Shown here: in pieces, positions 54,641-62,929 of the stretch | Layout: each line of letters begins with the position of its first letter | Numbering within the stretch: position 1 is the stretch's first letter | Source: Paenibacillus albidus | Lineage (GTDB): Bacteria; Bacillota; Bacilli; Paenibacillales; Paenibacillaceae | Assembly (NCBI RefSeq): GCF_014644435.1 | Contig: NZ_BMKR01000029.1 | Coordinates: forward strand, 1-64,000 | Length of the DNA stretch: 64,000 bases | Reading direction: 5' to 3' | Notes under the pieces: model-generated | The model's input: only the letters and a program-made list of their open reading frames with translations | Told to the model about the DNA's origin: nothing | Database searches by the model: none | Program-made: the position numbers and the translations under genes

Positions 54641-54674
54641 ATTGTAAACCATTAATATTATTTTGGTTTACAAT
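54641..54674. promoter_or_regulatory. BirA operator
   Basis: Perfect inverted repeat ATTGTAAACC / GGTTTACAAT with a 14-nt spacer. This is the known BirA box architecture (TTGTnAACC, about 15 nt, GGTTnACAA). It lies between divergent birA and bioY, about 100 bp from the birA start and 88 bp from the bioY start. Confidence 0.93.
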
Positions 54675-54761
54675 ATAAGCTGCCTCCATTATAATTCAGC
54701 TTACTGGCCGTATTCTTTAACCAGAGCACTACATTTATCTTATCCCATGGAGGTCATTCTT

Positions 54762-55313
54762 TTGAAAACAAAAGAACTTGTTTATGCCGCATTATTCTCA
54801 GCTCTCATCGCGGTGCTCGGCTTGATTCCGCCCTTGCCCCTCGGTTTTATCCCCGTTCCGATCACTGCCCAGACGCTAGGCGTCATGCTCGCCGGATGTT
54901 TTCTGGGTAGACGGATGGGCGCCCTCAGTCTAGTTATTTTCATCATTCTCATAGCGATTGGCCTGCCGGTGCTGACCGGCGGAAGAGGCGGACTGGCGGT
55001 GCTCGTTGGACCGTCTGCAGGATACATATTCAGCTGGCCGATCGCCGCCGGCCTCATCGGCTGGTATTCCGAAAAAATCTGGCCGAAGCTCCAAACTTGG
55101 AAGCTGTTAGCCGGCAATCTGATCTTTGGCGTAATGCTGGTGAATCTGATTGGCGCTCCCATCATGGCACTGATTACGAATACGTCGGTCTGGGCCGGAC
55201 TTGCCGGTGCGCTGGCCTTTCTTCCGGGAGACATCATCAAAGCCGTTATTGCAGCCGTCATAACGATGCAGCTTAAAGCAATCAGTCCTATTGAAGAAAA
55301 AGTCCAGGGGTGA
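54762..55313 (+). CDS. bioY: Biotin ECF transporter S component BioY
   Basis: 183-residue membrane protein with six predicted helices. PLPLGFIPVPITAQTLGVML is the hallmark BioY segment, and GGRGGLAVLVGPSAGYIFSW and FLPGDIIKAVIAAVI complete the biotin-binding core. TTG start at 54762 with GGAGG 8 nt upstream; the open frame extends upstream through the operator. It binds biotin and docks to the EcfA1/EcfA2/EcfT module encoded at 59507-61888 in the same operon. Confidence 0.95.
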   Translation: MKTKELVYAALFSALIAVLGLIPPLPLGFIPVPITAQTLGVMLAGCFLGRRMGALSLVIFIILIAIGLPVLTGGRGGLAVLVGPSAGYIFSWPIAAGLIGWYSEKIWPKLQTWKLLAGNLIFGVMLVNLIGAPIMALITNTSVWAGLAGALAFLPGDIIKAVIAAVITMQLKAISPIEEKVQG

Positions 55314-55321
55314 GGATACCC

Positions 55322-56812
55322 ATGAACCTGGTACAGCACATTTTAGAACGCGGACAGGCAGACCCTCACCGTATCGCGATCTCGGACGGCCGGGAAGAAC
55401 GCACATACGCTCAGCTCATGAGGTTGGTTCAGCAGGTTTCTAATGGATTGCGACAAGGCGGACATACGAAACGAAACATCGCTGTCCTGTCCGAAAACCG
55501 CATGGAATTCGCCGAGTTTGTTCTCGGCACCATCTACGCGGGATGCGTTCCCGTGCTGCTGGACCCCAAATGGCCTCTGGGTGAAATGGATAAGGTGATC
55601 CGGCAGTGCGAGCCCGGGCTGATCGCTTGTGAAGGGCGTTTTGCGGCTGATCTCGCAGAACGTTATCAAGAAATTCCGCAGCTATACTTCGGCGAGGATC
55701 AGCAAGCCGGCAGCTATTGCTCTTGGCTGGCTGGCTTCGAGCCGGATGCCATGGCAGAGGAGAACCCCGAACTGCTGTTCATCGGGTATACGTCAGGCAC
55801 AACCGGCTTCCCTAAGGGGTACATGAGGACTCATCTGTCGTGGTTAAGAAGCTGCGAGGCGACGGAGAAGGCGTTCAGGCTGAACCATATAAAGCATGTA
55901 CTTGCGCCTGGACCATTCGTGCATTCCCTGTCGCTGTTCGCCATGATGCAATCCCTGTATAGTACGGCGACTTTTCATCTGCTTCAGGAATTCAATGCTG
56001 AGAGCATACTGAACCTCTGCTCCCGCGAACCGGATATGATCCTGTTCGTTGTGCCCGCGATGATCGACACTTTGCTTCATCTGGCGGCTTCAAGCACCGC
56101 TCAGATATCCATGCAGGCGGTGATCAGCTCTGGCGGCAAGTGGCCCGAGTCCTCGAAACAAAGGTGCCGCGAGTTGTTCAAGGACACGAAGCTCTATGAG
56201 TCTTACGGATCATCGGAGGCCAGCTACATCAGCTATCTTGAGGTAACCGGGGAGGAGCAGCCGGATTCCTTGGGCAAACCGTTCGACGGCGTGCACATTT
56301 CCATCCGCGACGAGCAGTTCCGTGAGGTTCCTCCGGGTACGGTCGGTGAGCTGTACATCCGAAGCGAAATGATGTTCGCCGGGTATCACCAGCTGACTGA
56401 AGAGACGGAAAGCGTTATTCGCGATGGCTGGCTGCGTACTGGGGATTACACGCTCCTTGATCAAGACATGCATTTACACTTGGCTGGCCGCGCCAGCAAC
56501 ATGATCAAAAGCGGGGGACTCAAGGTGTTCCCCGAAGAAGTGGAGGCTGTACTGCTCCGCATTCCGGCTATTCGGGGAGTCATGGTATTCGGCAAACCGG
56601 ATGATCGGTGGGGGGAGCAAGTAACGGCGCTGATTCAATGGAACGGAGAACAGCGACTCAGTCTGGATGAAGTCAGGAATTACTGCCGCCCCTATCTTGC
56701 AAGCTACAAGATGCCTAAGCAGCTTATTGCTGTAGAACGATTCATTTATACAAGCTCCGGGAAAATAGCGCGCCAATTAATGAAACACGATGTGAGAGAA
56801 GAGATGATATGA
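55322..56812 (+). CDS. AMP-forming acyl-CoA ligase (YhfT-like)
   Basis: 496-residue ANL-superfamily enzyme that activates a carboxylic acid as acyl-AMP and then acyl-CoA. A3 motif FIGYTSGTTGFPKGY, A5 motif YESYGSSEASYISYLE, A7 motif DGWLRTGDYTLLD, A8 LAGRASNMIKSGGLKVFPEE, and the C-terminal Lys in SSGKIARQL. In B. subtilis a similar ligase (YhfT) lies between bioY (yhfU) and a thiolase (yhfS) in a BirA-controlled operon; the same order is seen here. The acid is unknown; a dicarboxylate on the way to pimelate is my inference. Start ATG 55322, 9 bp after bioY. Confidence 0.92.
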   Translation: MNLVQHILERGQADPHRIAISDGREERTYAQLMRLVQQVSNGLRQGGHTKRNIAVLSENRMEFAEFVLGTIYAGCVPVLLDPKWPLGEMDKVIRQCEPGLIACEGRFAADLAERYQEIPQLYFGEDQQAGSYCSWLAGFEPDAMAEENPELLFIGYTSGTTGFPKGYMRTHLSWLRSCEATEKAFRLNHIKHVLAPGPFVHSLSLFAMMQSLYSTATFHLLQEFNAESILNLCSREPDMILFVVPAMIDTLLHLAASSTAQISMQAVISSGGKWPESSKQRCRELFKDTKLYESYGSSEASYISYLEVTGEEQPDSLGKPFDGVHISIRDEQFREVPPGTVGELYIRSEMMFAGYHQLTEETESVIRDGWLRTGDYTLLDQDMHLHLAGRASNMIKSGGLKVFPEEVEAVLLRIPAIRGVMVFGKPDDRWGEQVTALIQWNGEQRLSLDEVRNYCRPYLASYKMPKQLIAVERFIYTSSGKIARQLMKHDVREEMI

Positions 56813-57960
56813 AAGAGGCTGTTCTGGTCATGGCCAGGCGTACACCTGTCGGCAAAATCGGCGGACAGTTAAGTACGCTCGAACCGGAGAAGCTGCTCGC
56901 GCCGCTGATTCGTCTCCTGGTTACAGAAGCACAGTTGCCTCCGGAATGGATCGATGATGTCATCATCGGCAACGTAGTGGGTCCGGGCGGGAATATTGCC
57001 CGTAAGTCTGTGCTTGAAGCAGGACTGCCTGTTACGGTTCCGGGAGTCACGATCGACCGTCAATGTGGTTCAGGACTTGAAGCCATCATCATGGCGGCCC
57101 GCTTCATCCAGAGCGGAGCCGGAGAGATATTCCTGGCAGGCGGAGTCGAAAGCGCAAGCCGGGCTCCTTGGAAAATGTTCAGACCCGACACGCTGATGGG
57201 CACGCCAACGATATATACACGCGCACCGTTCACACCCATTGCTTTCGGAGATCCGGACATGGGGCTTGCTGCAGAGAATGTGGCGCGCAAATACGGTATT
57301 TCTCGGGAGGCGCAAGATCTGTATGCGCTTGAGAGCCATCAAAAGGCGGTCCGCGCTCAACGTACAGGCAGATATGCAACGGAACTTGCACCGCTTCAAG
57401 TAAACGGATTCCGGATCACAGATGATGAATGTCCGAGACCGGATACAAGTTTGAAGAAGCTGCGCAGCCTGCCGCCTATTTTTTCGGATAATGGCACCGT
57501 TACAGCCGGTAATGCTTGTCCCATTAACGATGGCGCCGCTCTGGTGCTCATGATGTCGCGTGAAAAGTGCGAACTGCTTAACCTAACCCCCATCCTCCGT
57601 TTTGTTGACTCGCAAGCTGCCGGAGTTGAACCCCGTTATCTGGGAATCGGGCCGGTCCCGGCGGTTCGAAAACTGCTTAGCCGTCAGCGGCTGAATATAG
57701 ACGATTTGGATATCGTTGAATTTAATGAGGCTTTTGCCTCCCAGGTATTGGCCTCGCTGCGTGAGCTTCATCTTCCACTGGATAAGGTCAATCCTGGCGG
57801 TGGGGCATTGGCTCTGGGCCATCCCTATGGAGCATCCGGTGCGATCCTTATGACGCGCCTATATTCGGAAATGCTGCAAAACCCCTACCAAAGAGGGCTG
57901 GCAACGCTTGGCATCGGCGGCGGAATGGGGCTGGCCGTTCTGGTAGAGGCGGCCTTATGA
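56809..57960 (+). CDS. Thiolase (YhfS-like) with altered second active-site cysteine
   Basis: 383-residue thiolase-family protein. The nucleophile Cys86 is in DRQCGSGLEA, the NEAFA motif is in VEFNEAFASQVLA, and the base His338 is in LGHPYGASGA. In ordinary thiolases the next motif is C-I-G-G-G; here it is LGIGGGMG with Gly368 at the Cys position. That may change the direction or the chemistry of the Claisen step. Overlaps the ligase gene by 4 nt and the next gene by 4 nt, so it is tightly coupled. Its role in elongating an acyl-CoA is inferred. Confidence 0.9.
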   Translation: MKEAVLVMARRTPVGKIGGQLSTLEPEKLLAPLIRLLVTEAQLPPEWIDDVIIGNVVGPGGNIARKSVLEAGLPVTVPGVTIDRQCGSGLEAIIMAARFIQSGAGEIFLAGGVESASRAPWKMFRPDTLMGTPTIYTRAPFTPIAFGDPDMGLAAENVARKYGISREAQDLYALESHQKAVRAQRTGRYATELAPLQVNGFRITDDECPRPDTSLKKLRSLPPIFSDNGTVTAGNACPINDGAALVLMMSREKCELLNLTPILRFVDSQAAGVEPRYLGIGPVPAVRKLLSRQRLNIDDLDIVEFNEAFASQVLASLRELHLPLDKVNPGGGALALGHPYGASGAILMTRLYSEMLQNPYQRGLATLGIGGGMGLAVLVEAAL

Positions 57961-58337
57961 ATATGATCCGGTTTCAGGTTCAGCTCACGACGGACAGTAT
58001 TGTGCAGTATGCAAACAGCATAAATTCACCCTTACAGAGAATAGGGGGAGCAGCCATTGCTCCTTCAACCATGCCGGTAACCTTCTGGAAAATAGAAGAT
58101 GCCCCTTGGCTTCATAAGGAGGCGACAATGATTCACGGAGCGCAGCAGTTTTATTATCATGCGCCTCTAATGGCCGGCATGAACCTGGCTTGCGAGCTTT
58201 CCTTGGTTAAGGTGGAGCAAAAAAACGGCAGGCAGGGTGTGCTGAATTTATATACCCATTCCCTTGTCTGTTATCACCAGGGTAACCCCATAGCTGTAGC
58301 AGAAACCGTCTTGATCGGGATAGGTGAAATGAAATGA
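57957..58337 (+). CDS. MaoC-like hotdog protein, N-terminal-type (FAS1-dehydratase-like) subunit
   Basis: 126 residues. The pattern IVQYANSINSPLQRIGGAAI, APSTMPVTFW and IHGAQQFYYHAPLMAGMNL is that of the N-terminal hotdog of two-subunit (R)-hydratases such as the mycobacterial HadA/HadB type. It would pair with the following 117-residue hotdog to form one dehydratase. It lacks the catalytic Asp/His, as expected for this half. ATG overlaps the thiolase stop (ATGA) and the stop overlaps the next ATG. Confidence 0.82.
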   Translation: MNMIRFQVQLTTDSIVQYANSINSPLQRIGGAAIAPSTMPVTFWKIEDAPWLHKEATMIHGAQQFYYHAPLMAGMNLACELSLVKVEQKNGRQGVLNLYTHSLVCYHQGNPIAVAETVLIGIGEMK

Positions 58338-58687
58338 TAATCGAGATCTCTGAGGCGGACATCCGGCATTATGCCTCTGTCACCAAGGATGAGGCAGCCA
58401 TTCATCTGGAAGCCGCAGCTGCAAGAAAAGCGGGTTTTGAAGCCCCCATAGCACATGGAATGTACATAATGGGGCTGGCGCAGTCTCTATATATGAAAGA
58501 ACATCGTTCTCATTGGATTCAATCCATGAATATGAGGTTTGAAAAACCGTGCGTACAAGGCATGGCCGTATGCTTTCGGTATAACGCTTGGAATCATAAC
58601 CAAATCCAGGTAACGGTAATGTCGGATCACGGAGAAATCATCGCTAAAGGTTCTTTTAACGTTGTAGAGGGGATCGCTGATACATGA
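58334..58687 (+). CDS. MaoC-like hotdog dehydratase, catalytic subunit
   Basis: 117 residues with the hydratase-2 pattern IRHYASVTKDEAAIHLEAAA, RKAGFEAPIAHGMYIMGLAQ. In the family Asp and His of D-x4-H are catalytic; here DEAAIH keeps both. The HGM loop is also present. With the previous subunit it should hydrate enoyl-CoA or dehydrate 3-hydroxyacyl-CoA. Coupled to its neighbours by 4-nt overlaps on both sides. Confidence 0.86.
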   Translation: MIIEISEADIRHYASVTKDEAAIHLEAAAARKAGFEAPIAHGMYIMGLAQSLYMKEHRSHWIQSMNMRFEKPCVQGMAVCFRYNAWNHNQIQVTVMSDHGEIIAKGSFNVVEGIADT

Positions 58688-59478
58688 AGACGGTATTGAT
58701 TACCGGGGCAAGCAGGGGGATTGGGCGCAGTATTGCTATAGAGCTGGGGCGCTGCGGTTATCAGGTAGCCGTTAATGGTTTGCGCGGCGAGAATGTTAGA
58801 CAAGTGGTAGAGGACATTCGCCGGACAGGCGGCTCGGCGGAGGGATTCTGTGCCAATGTAGCCGATCCCGCTGCGGTTACGGCGATGATGGACGAAGTTA
58901 TCGGCAAGATGGGGTCCTTGGAGATTTTAATTCATAACGCTGGCATCATTAAGGACCGTAAATGCGAGTTCATGACGGATCTGGAGTGGCAGGCCGTTTT
59001 GGATGTTCATTTGAATGGGGCCTTCTACTGCATCCAGCGGGCTTTATCTCATCTGAGTCGGCACGGAGGCGATATTGTGTTGATGACCTCAACCGCGGGG
59101 CTCGCCGGATCGGTGGGGCAAGTCAATTATAGCGCTGCCAAAGCCGGACTTCTCGGGATGCTGTGGACGCTTGCCGATGAACTGAAACCCAAACGGATTA
59201 GGGTCAATGGCGTTGCTCCCGCCGCCGTAACCGACATGACCCGTCCGGTTATTCAACATCTGAAAGAAAAATACGCAAAACGTAATGAGCCTCTCCCCGA
59301 GGTATGGAACTTGGGAGAAGCTGATGATGTGGCCCGGTTCGTTCGTGTGCTTCTGAATCAAGAGGACCCTGAGCTGACGGGTAAAGTGTTCGGCATTAAC
59401 GGAAAGCAGATTACACACTGGCAGAAACCACAACCCTCTGCTCCTGTTACTTCCGGGCTGGAAGATTTTTTTGAATAA
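58684..59478 (+). CDS. Short-chain dehydrogenase/3-ketoacyl reductase (FabG-like)
   Basis: 264 residues, classical SDR. Cofactor motif TGASRGIGRSIA at 7-18, NAG at 85-87, catalytic Ser136, Tyr149 and Lys153 (NYSAAKAG). The VLITGASRGIG / NGLRGENV form suggests NADP(H). It would reduce a 3-ketoacyl thioester to the 3-hydroxyacyl form, the step between the thiolase and the hotdog dehydratase beside it. It overlaps the previous gene by 4 nt. Confidence 0.9.
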   Translation: MKTVLITGASRGIGRSIAIELGRCGYQVAVNGLRGENVRQVVEDIRRTGGSAEGFCANVADPAAVTAMMDEVIGKMGSLEILIHNAGIIKDRKCEFMTDLEWQAVLDVHLNGAFYCIQRALSHLSRHGGDIVLMTSTAGLAGSVGQVNYSAAKAGLLGMLWTLADELKPKRIRVNGVAPAAVTDMTRPVIQHLKEKYAKRNEPLPEVWNLGEADDVARFVRVLLNQEDPELTGKVFGINGKQITHWQKPQPSAPVTSGLEDFFE

Positions 59479-59506
59479 TGGAAGCAACGGAAGGAGCATA
59501 AGGCAG

Positions 59507-60307
59507 ATGCTTGTTTTTGATCAAGTCGATTATCATTACCGGCGGGGGCATCCCGTTCTCCGTCAACTAAGCTTCGAAATTCACCAAGGAAAATTCATTT
59601 CCATCATTGGAGGGAACGGAAGCGGAAAGTCCACGCTCGCCAAGTTAATGAACGGGCTGCTGCAGCCAAGAGAAGGACAGGTAAAGCTGGATCATTTGAA
59701 TACCCTGAAACATGAAGATCTCGGGAGGATTCGTGAGCTGGTCGGATTGGTTTTTCAAAATCCTGATGATCAATTCATCACGACATCTGTTCTGGATGAA
59801 GTCGTCTTCGGGTTGGAGAATTTGCGTGTACCCAGAGATGAAATGGCCCATCGGGTGAATGAGGCTCTTAAAGCCGTTCATATGGAAGATTATGTGGAAG
59901 CGATGCCGCATCAATTGTCAGGTGGTCAGAAACAGCGGGTCGCGTTTGCGGCCGTTGTGGCGATGGACCCTTCTATTCTGATAGTGGATGAAGCGACCTC
60001 CATGCTCGATCCGCAGGGGAGAAGAGACATCCTTGATGTGATGCATGCCCTACACCGGCAAGGCATGACTATCATTCATATCACACACCATATGGAAGAG
60101 ATTTTGTCATCCGATCGCGTTCTGCTTCTAAGCAATGGAGAAATGGCTTTCGACGGAACGCCGTCCGCCTTGTTCAGCAACGTATCCATTGCCGAACATC
60201 AGCTTGCTCTTCCTTTTGCGGTAAGACTGCATCAAGCGCTTGGGTTAAACGCCCCTTTGTGCGCGGACTGGAAGGAGACGATCACCAGCTTATGGTCTAT
60301 GAGTTAA
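59507..60307 (+). CDS. ecfA1: Energy-coupling factor ATPase EcfA1
   Basis: 266-residue ABC ATPase. Walker A GGNGSGKST at 35-43, Q-loop LVFQNPDDQF, signature LSGGQKQRVAFAA, Walker B ILIVDEATSMLDP, H-loop ITHHM. The NPDDQF Q-loop is typical of Ecf and Cbi ATPases. I start at ATG 59507, 10 nt after GGAAGGAG, as the upstream open frame overlaps the reductase gene without a ribosome site. Together with EcfA2, EcfT and BioY it makes the biotin importer. A second generic EcfAAT set normally lies in the ribosomal region of Firmicutes, so this one is likely dedicated. Confidence 0.94.
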   Translation: MLVFDQVDYHYRRGHPVLRQLSFEIHQGKFISIIGGNGSGKSTLAKLMNGLLQPREGQVKLDHLNTLKHEDLGRIRELVGLVFQNPDDQFITTSVLDEVVFGLENLRVPRDEMAHRVNEALKAVHMEDYVEAMPHQLSGGQKQRVAFAAVVAMDPSILIVDEATSMLDPQGRRDILDVMHALHRQGMTIIHITHHMEEILSSDRVLLLSNGEMAFDGTPSALFSNVSIAEHQLALPFAVRLHQALGLNAPLCADWKETITSLWSMS

Positions 60308-61152
60308 ATGACGTAAGTGTAAGGATAAACGGCGAAGAAATTCTGCAATCGGTAAGCTGTACCCTTAAGGAGGGGAAATGGATTTCGATCATTGGCCAAG
60401 CCGGAGCCGGAAAGTCCACCTTCGCTAAAGTGATTAAAGGGTTGATTCCTTTCTTTAAAGGCGAATATACGCATAATCAGCAACCTCTGCCGAGGGACAG
60501 TAAAGGAAATATGAAGGTCGTTCCGCAAATCGGTTATGTGTTTCAGTTTCCGGAGCACCAGATTTTTGAAACGACGGTTTATAAAGAACTGACCTTTGCT
60601 CCCAAAGTGAAGGGAGAGTCACCAGAAAGGCTGGAGGAAGCCATCATGATGGTTATGGGACAGATGGGACTCTCCGGAGATCTTCTCCAGGAGAACCCGT
60701 TCCAGCTTAGCGGGGGACTTAAGCGTCTGATCGCTATCGCTTCCGTGCTGATTGCAGAACCTGAGCTGCTTATTCTGGATGAGCCGACTGCCGGGCTTGA
60801 TCCCATAAGCAGGACAGCGCTGCTGAAGCAGCTCAAAGCATGGCAGGGGGAGAAGAACCGGACAGTGCTTTTCATCTCTCATCAGTTAGAGGATGTTGCC
60901 GAATATTCGGACGAGGTTATGATCTTTAAAAAGGGGCGTTTATTGGTACATTTGGATGTGAACGAACTGTTTCTGAAGCATATAGCGTTCATGGAGCAAG
61001 CCGGACTGCCTTTGCCGGAGCCTATACAGCTCTTAAGATTGATTGAGGCGATTTCCGGACGGATTCTTGAGCCTGCCAGCTGCAGGGAAGAAGATATTAT
61101 GCAACTGGTGAGGTCGGTCTGGCAGTCAAGAGGTCTCCAAAATGACGGATAA
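60292..61152 (+). CDS. ecfA2: Energy-coupling factor ATPase EcfA2
   Basis: 286 residues. Walker A GQAGAGKSTFAK, Q-loop YVFQFPEHQIFETTVYKEL, Walker B ELLILDEPTAGLDP, H-loop FISHQL. The signature reads LSGGLKRLIAIA instead of LSGGQ/E-x-R, a Leu where most have Gln, Glu or Met. The start at ATG 60292 overlaps the 3' end of ecfA1 by 16 nt and has GGAAGGAG 12 nt before it. Pairs with EcfA1. Confidence 0.93.
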   Translation: MVYELNDVSVRINGEEILQSVSCTLKEGKWISIIGQAGAGKSTFAKVIKGLIPFFKGEYTHNQQPLPRDSKGNMKVVPQIGYVFQFPEHQIFETTVYKELTFAPKVKGESPERLEEAIMMVMGQMGLSGDLLQENPFQLSGGLKRLIAIASVLIAEPELLILDEPTAGLDPISRTALLKQLKAWQGEKNRTVLFISHQLEDVAEYSDEVMIFKKGRLLVHLDVNELFLKHIAFMEQAGLPLPEPIQLLRLIEAISGRILEPASCREEDIMQLVRSVWQSRGLQNDG

Positions 61153-61888
61153 TATCATATGGGGTCAGTATATAAATTCAGGCTCGATTGTCCACCGGCT
61201 TGACCCCCGAACCAAACTGTTAAGCGTTCTTGCCTTCACGCTTTGCTGTCTTATACTCAAAACATTTGGCGGATATGTTGCGGCGACTGTCCTGGTGGGA
61301 GGACAATTGCTGTTGTCCAGAGTTCCAGTTCGTAAGTTTTTTAGAGGAATAAAGCCGATTCTTCTCATTTTAACCTTTACATTTGTATATCATCTCTTAG
61401 TAACCCAAGAAGGGATAGAGAGCGGAGTCTTCGTTGTCTGGCGTATTCTATTGCTTGTTTCGCTTGCTTCGGTCCTAACATTGACAACAAAACCGCTGGA
61501 TCTTGCAAAAGGTCTGGAACAACTGTTTAAGCCGCTATCTAATTGGGGGGTTCCGGTAGAAGCTCTTGCACTGATGCTTATGATTGCAATCCGCTTCATC
61601 CCAACGATTACCCAGGAGCTGGATCGCATTATTCTGGCACAAAAGGCCAGAGGGTATGACATCAAGTCTGCTAAAGGTCATAGACAGGTATTTGCTTATT
61701 TGTTGTTAGTTGTTCCGCTACTCATAACGACAATTCAGCGGGCGGAGCAACTGGCTATGACGATTGATGCAAGGGCTTACGGGAACGGAAAGGGCCGCAC
61801 TTCATATAGGGTGCTGAGATTTTCGCGGATTGATTATGTAGCTGGCGGATTAATTCTTGCATTTATTCTACTGATCCTTTACCTATAG
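61142..61888 (+). CDS. ecfT: Energy-coupling factor transmembrane protein EcfT
   Basis: 248 residues, N-terminal helices followed by the long coupling helices. The first coupling motif is AQKARGYDIKSAKG; the second is IDARAYGNGKGRTSY, where the usual A-R-G reads A-R-A. The opening SIVHRLDPRTKLLSVL is standard for EcfT. It connects BioY to the two ATPases. Overlaps ecfA2 by 11 nt. Confidence 0.94.
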   Translation: MTDNIIWGQYINSGSIVHRLDPRTKLLSVLAFTLCCLILKTFGGYVAATVLVGGQLLLSRVPVRKFFRGIKPILLILTFTFVYHLLVTQEGIESGVFVVWRILLLVSLASVLTLTTKPLDLAKGLEQLFKPLSNWGVPVEALALMLMIAIRFIPTITQELDRIILAQKARGYDIKSAKGHRQVFAYLLLVVPLLITTIQRAEQLAMTIDARAYGNGKGRTSYRVLRFSRIDYVAGGLILAFILLILYL

Positions 61889-61928
61889 CGTAGTTATCGA
61901 ACTTGATCACCTTATCGGAGGATTACCT

Positions 61929-62894
61929 ATGAATTGGAGTACCAGAATAACTGAGATGCTCAAAATCCAATATCCAATCCTTCAAGGCGGACTAGCTTAT
62001 CTGGCTTACGCCGAACTTGCTGCTGCGGTTTCTAATGCCGGCGGTTTCGGCCAAATTACAGCGATGAGCCTTCCGGATGCACAAGCTTTGAGGAGGGAAT
62101 TGAGGCGTGCGCGAGCGTTAACCGATAAACCTTTTGGTGTTAACTTTTCCATTGGCATGCATCGCAATGACCACATACAGATGGTTCAGGCCGCCATGGA
62201 AGAGGAAATACCTGCCGTTACGATTACAGGTGGTAATCCAGCACCTATATTGGAGATGCTGAGTTCTACGCCGATTCATACCCTGGTGCTGGTCTCGTCC
62301 CGGGCACAAGCGCAAAAAGCAGAGCAACTCGGTGCTTCTGCGGTCATTGTTGTCGGACATGAGGGAGGGGGCCACGTAGGCCGTGACGAGGTAGGAACTA
62401 TCGTGCTTGTTCCAGAAGTAGTCGATGCGGTTCGAATACCTGTCATCGCTTCGGGAGGAATTGGGGACGGTCGCGGCTGGATGGCTACCCACGCTCTTGG
62501 TGCTGAAGGAATCGAGATGGGAACGCGGTTTATCGCGACCCAGGAGTGCAGGAACGCTTCGATCGTCTATAAGAATGCGCTGCTCAAGGCGAGATCCACA
62601 GATACCGTTGTACTCAAACGTTCCATAGGCCAGCCTGCCAGAGCGCTCTGGAGCCCTTTGACTGAGAAGATTTTGAAAAGCGAGCATGCCACGCCAGGGC
62701 ATGAAGCGATTAAAAACGAAATCAGCGGGAAAGCCAATAAACGCCTGATATATGATGGCTCCATGGAAGAAGGATTCGGATGGGCAGGACAAGTCGCTGG
62801 TTTGATTAAAGATGTTCCAACCGTCTCTGGCTTAATCGAACGAATGGTTCAAGAGGCGGAGAATATAAGATGCAAATGGGGTAACCTGAACTGA
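61929..62894 (+). CDS. FabK/NPD-like FMN oxidoreductase
   Basis: 321-residue TIM-barrel FMN protein. IQYPILQGGLAYLAYAELAA AVSNAGGFGQI is typical of enoyl-ACP reductase II (FabK) and nitronate monooxygenases. VGHEGGGHVGRDEVGT holds the family His, and IPVIASGGIGDGRG and GIEMGTRFIATQEC bind FMN phosphate. It begins 40 bp after ecfT with GGAGGATTACC, and no terminator intervenes, so it is probably the last gene of the BirA operon. If it is an enoyl reductase it completes the reductive cycle of thiolase, reductase and dehydratase. Confidence 0.88.
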   Translation: MNWSTRITEMLKIQYPILQGGLAYLAYAELAAAVSNAGGFGQITAMSLPDAQALRRELRRARALTDKPFGVNFSIGMHRNDHIQMVQAAMEEEIPAVTITGGNPAPILEMLSSTPIHTLVLVSSRAQAQKAEQLGASAVIVVGHEGGGHVGRDEVGTIVLVPEVVDAVRIPVIASGGIGDGRGWMATHALGAEGIEMGTRFIATQECRNASIVYKNALLKARSTDTVVLKRSIGQPARALWSPLTEKILKSEHATPGHEAIKNEISGKANKRLIYDGSMEEGFGWAGQVAGLIKDVPTVSGLIERMVQEAENIRCKWGNLN

Positions 62895-62908
62895 AATTTG
62901 GTGTAAGA

Positions 62909-62929
62909 GGACAAGAACATGGTCCGATT
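62909..62929. repeat. GACAAGAAC dispersed repeat arm, copy H
   Basis: GGACAAGAACATGGTCCGATT, 15 bp after the stop of the flavoprotein gene, preceded by GTGTAAGA as in copy G. No 3' arm or inner hairpin is left. Confidence 0.7.

Noticed and set aside
62118..62792. 224-residue minus-strand open frame opposite the FabK-like gene
   Set aside because: Antisense shadow, no ribosome site, no recognisable motifs.
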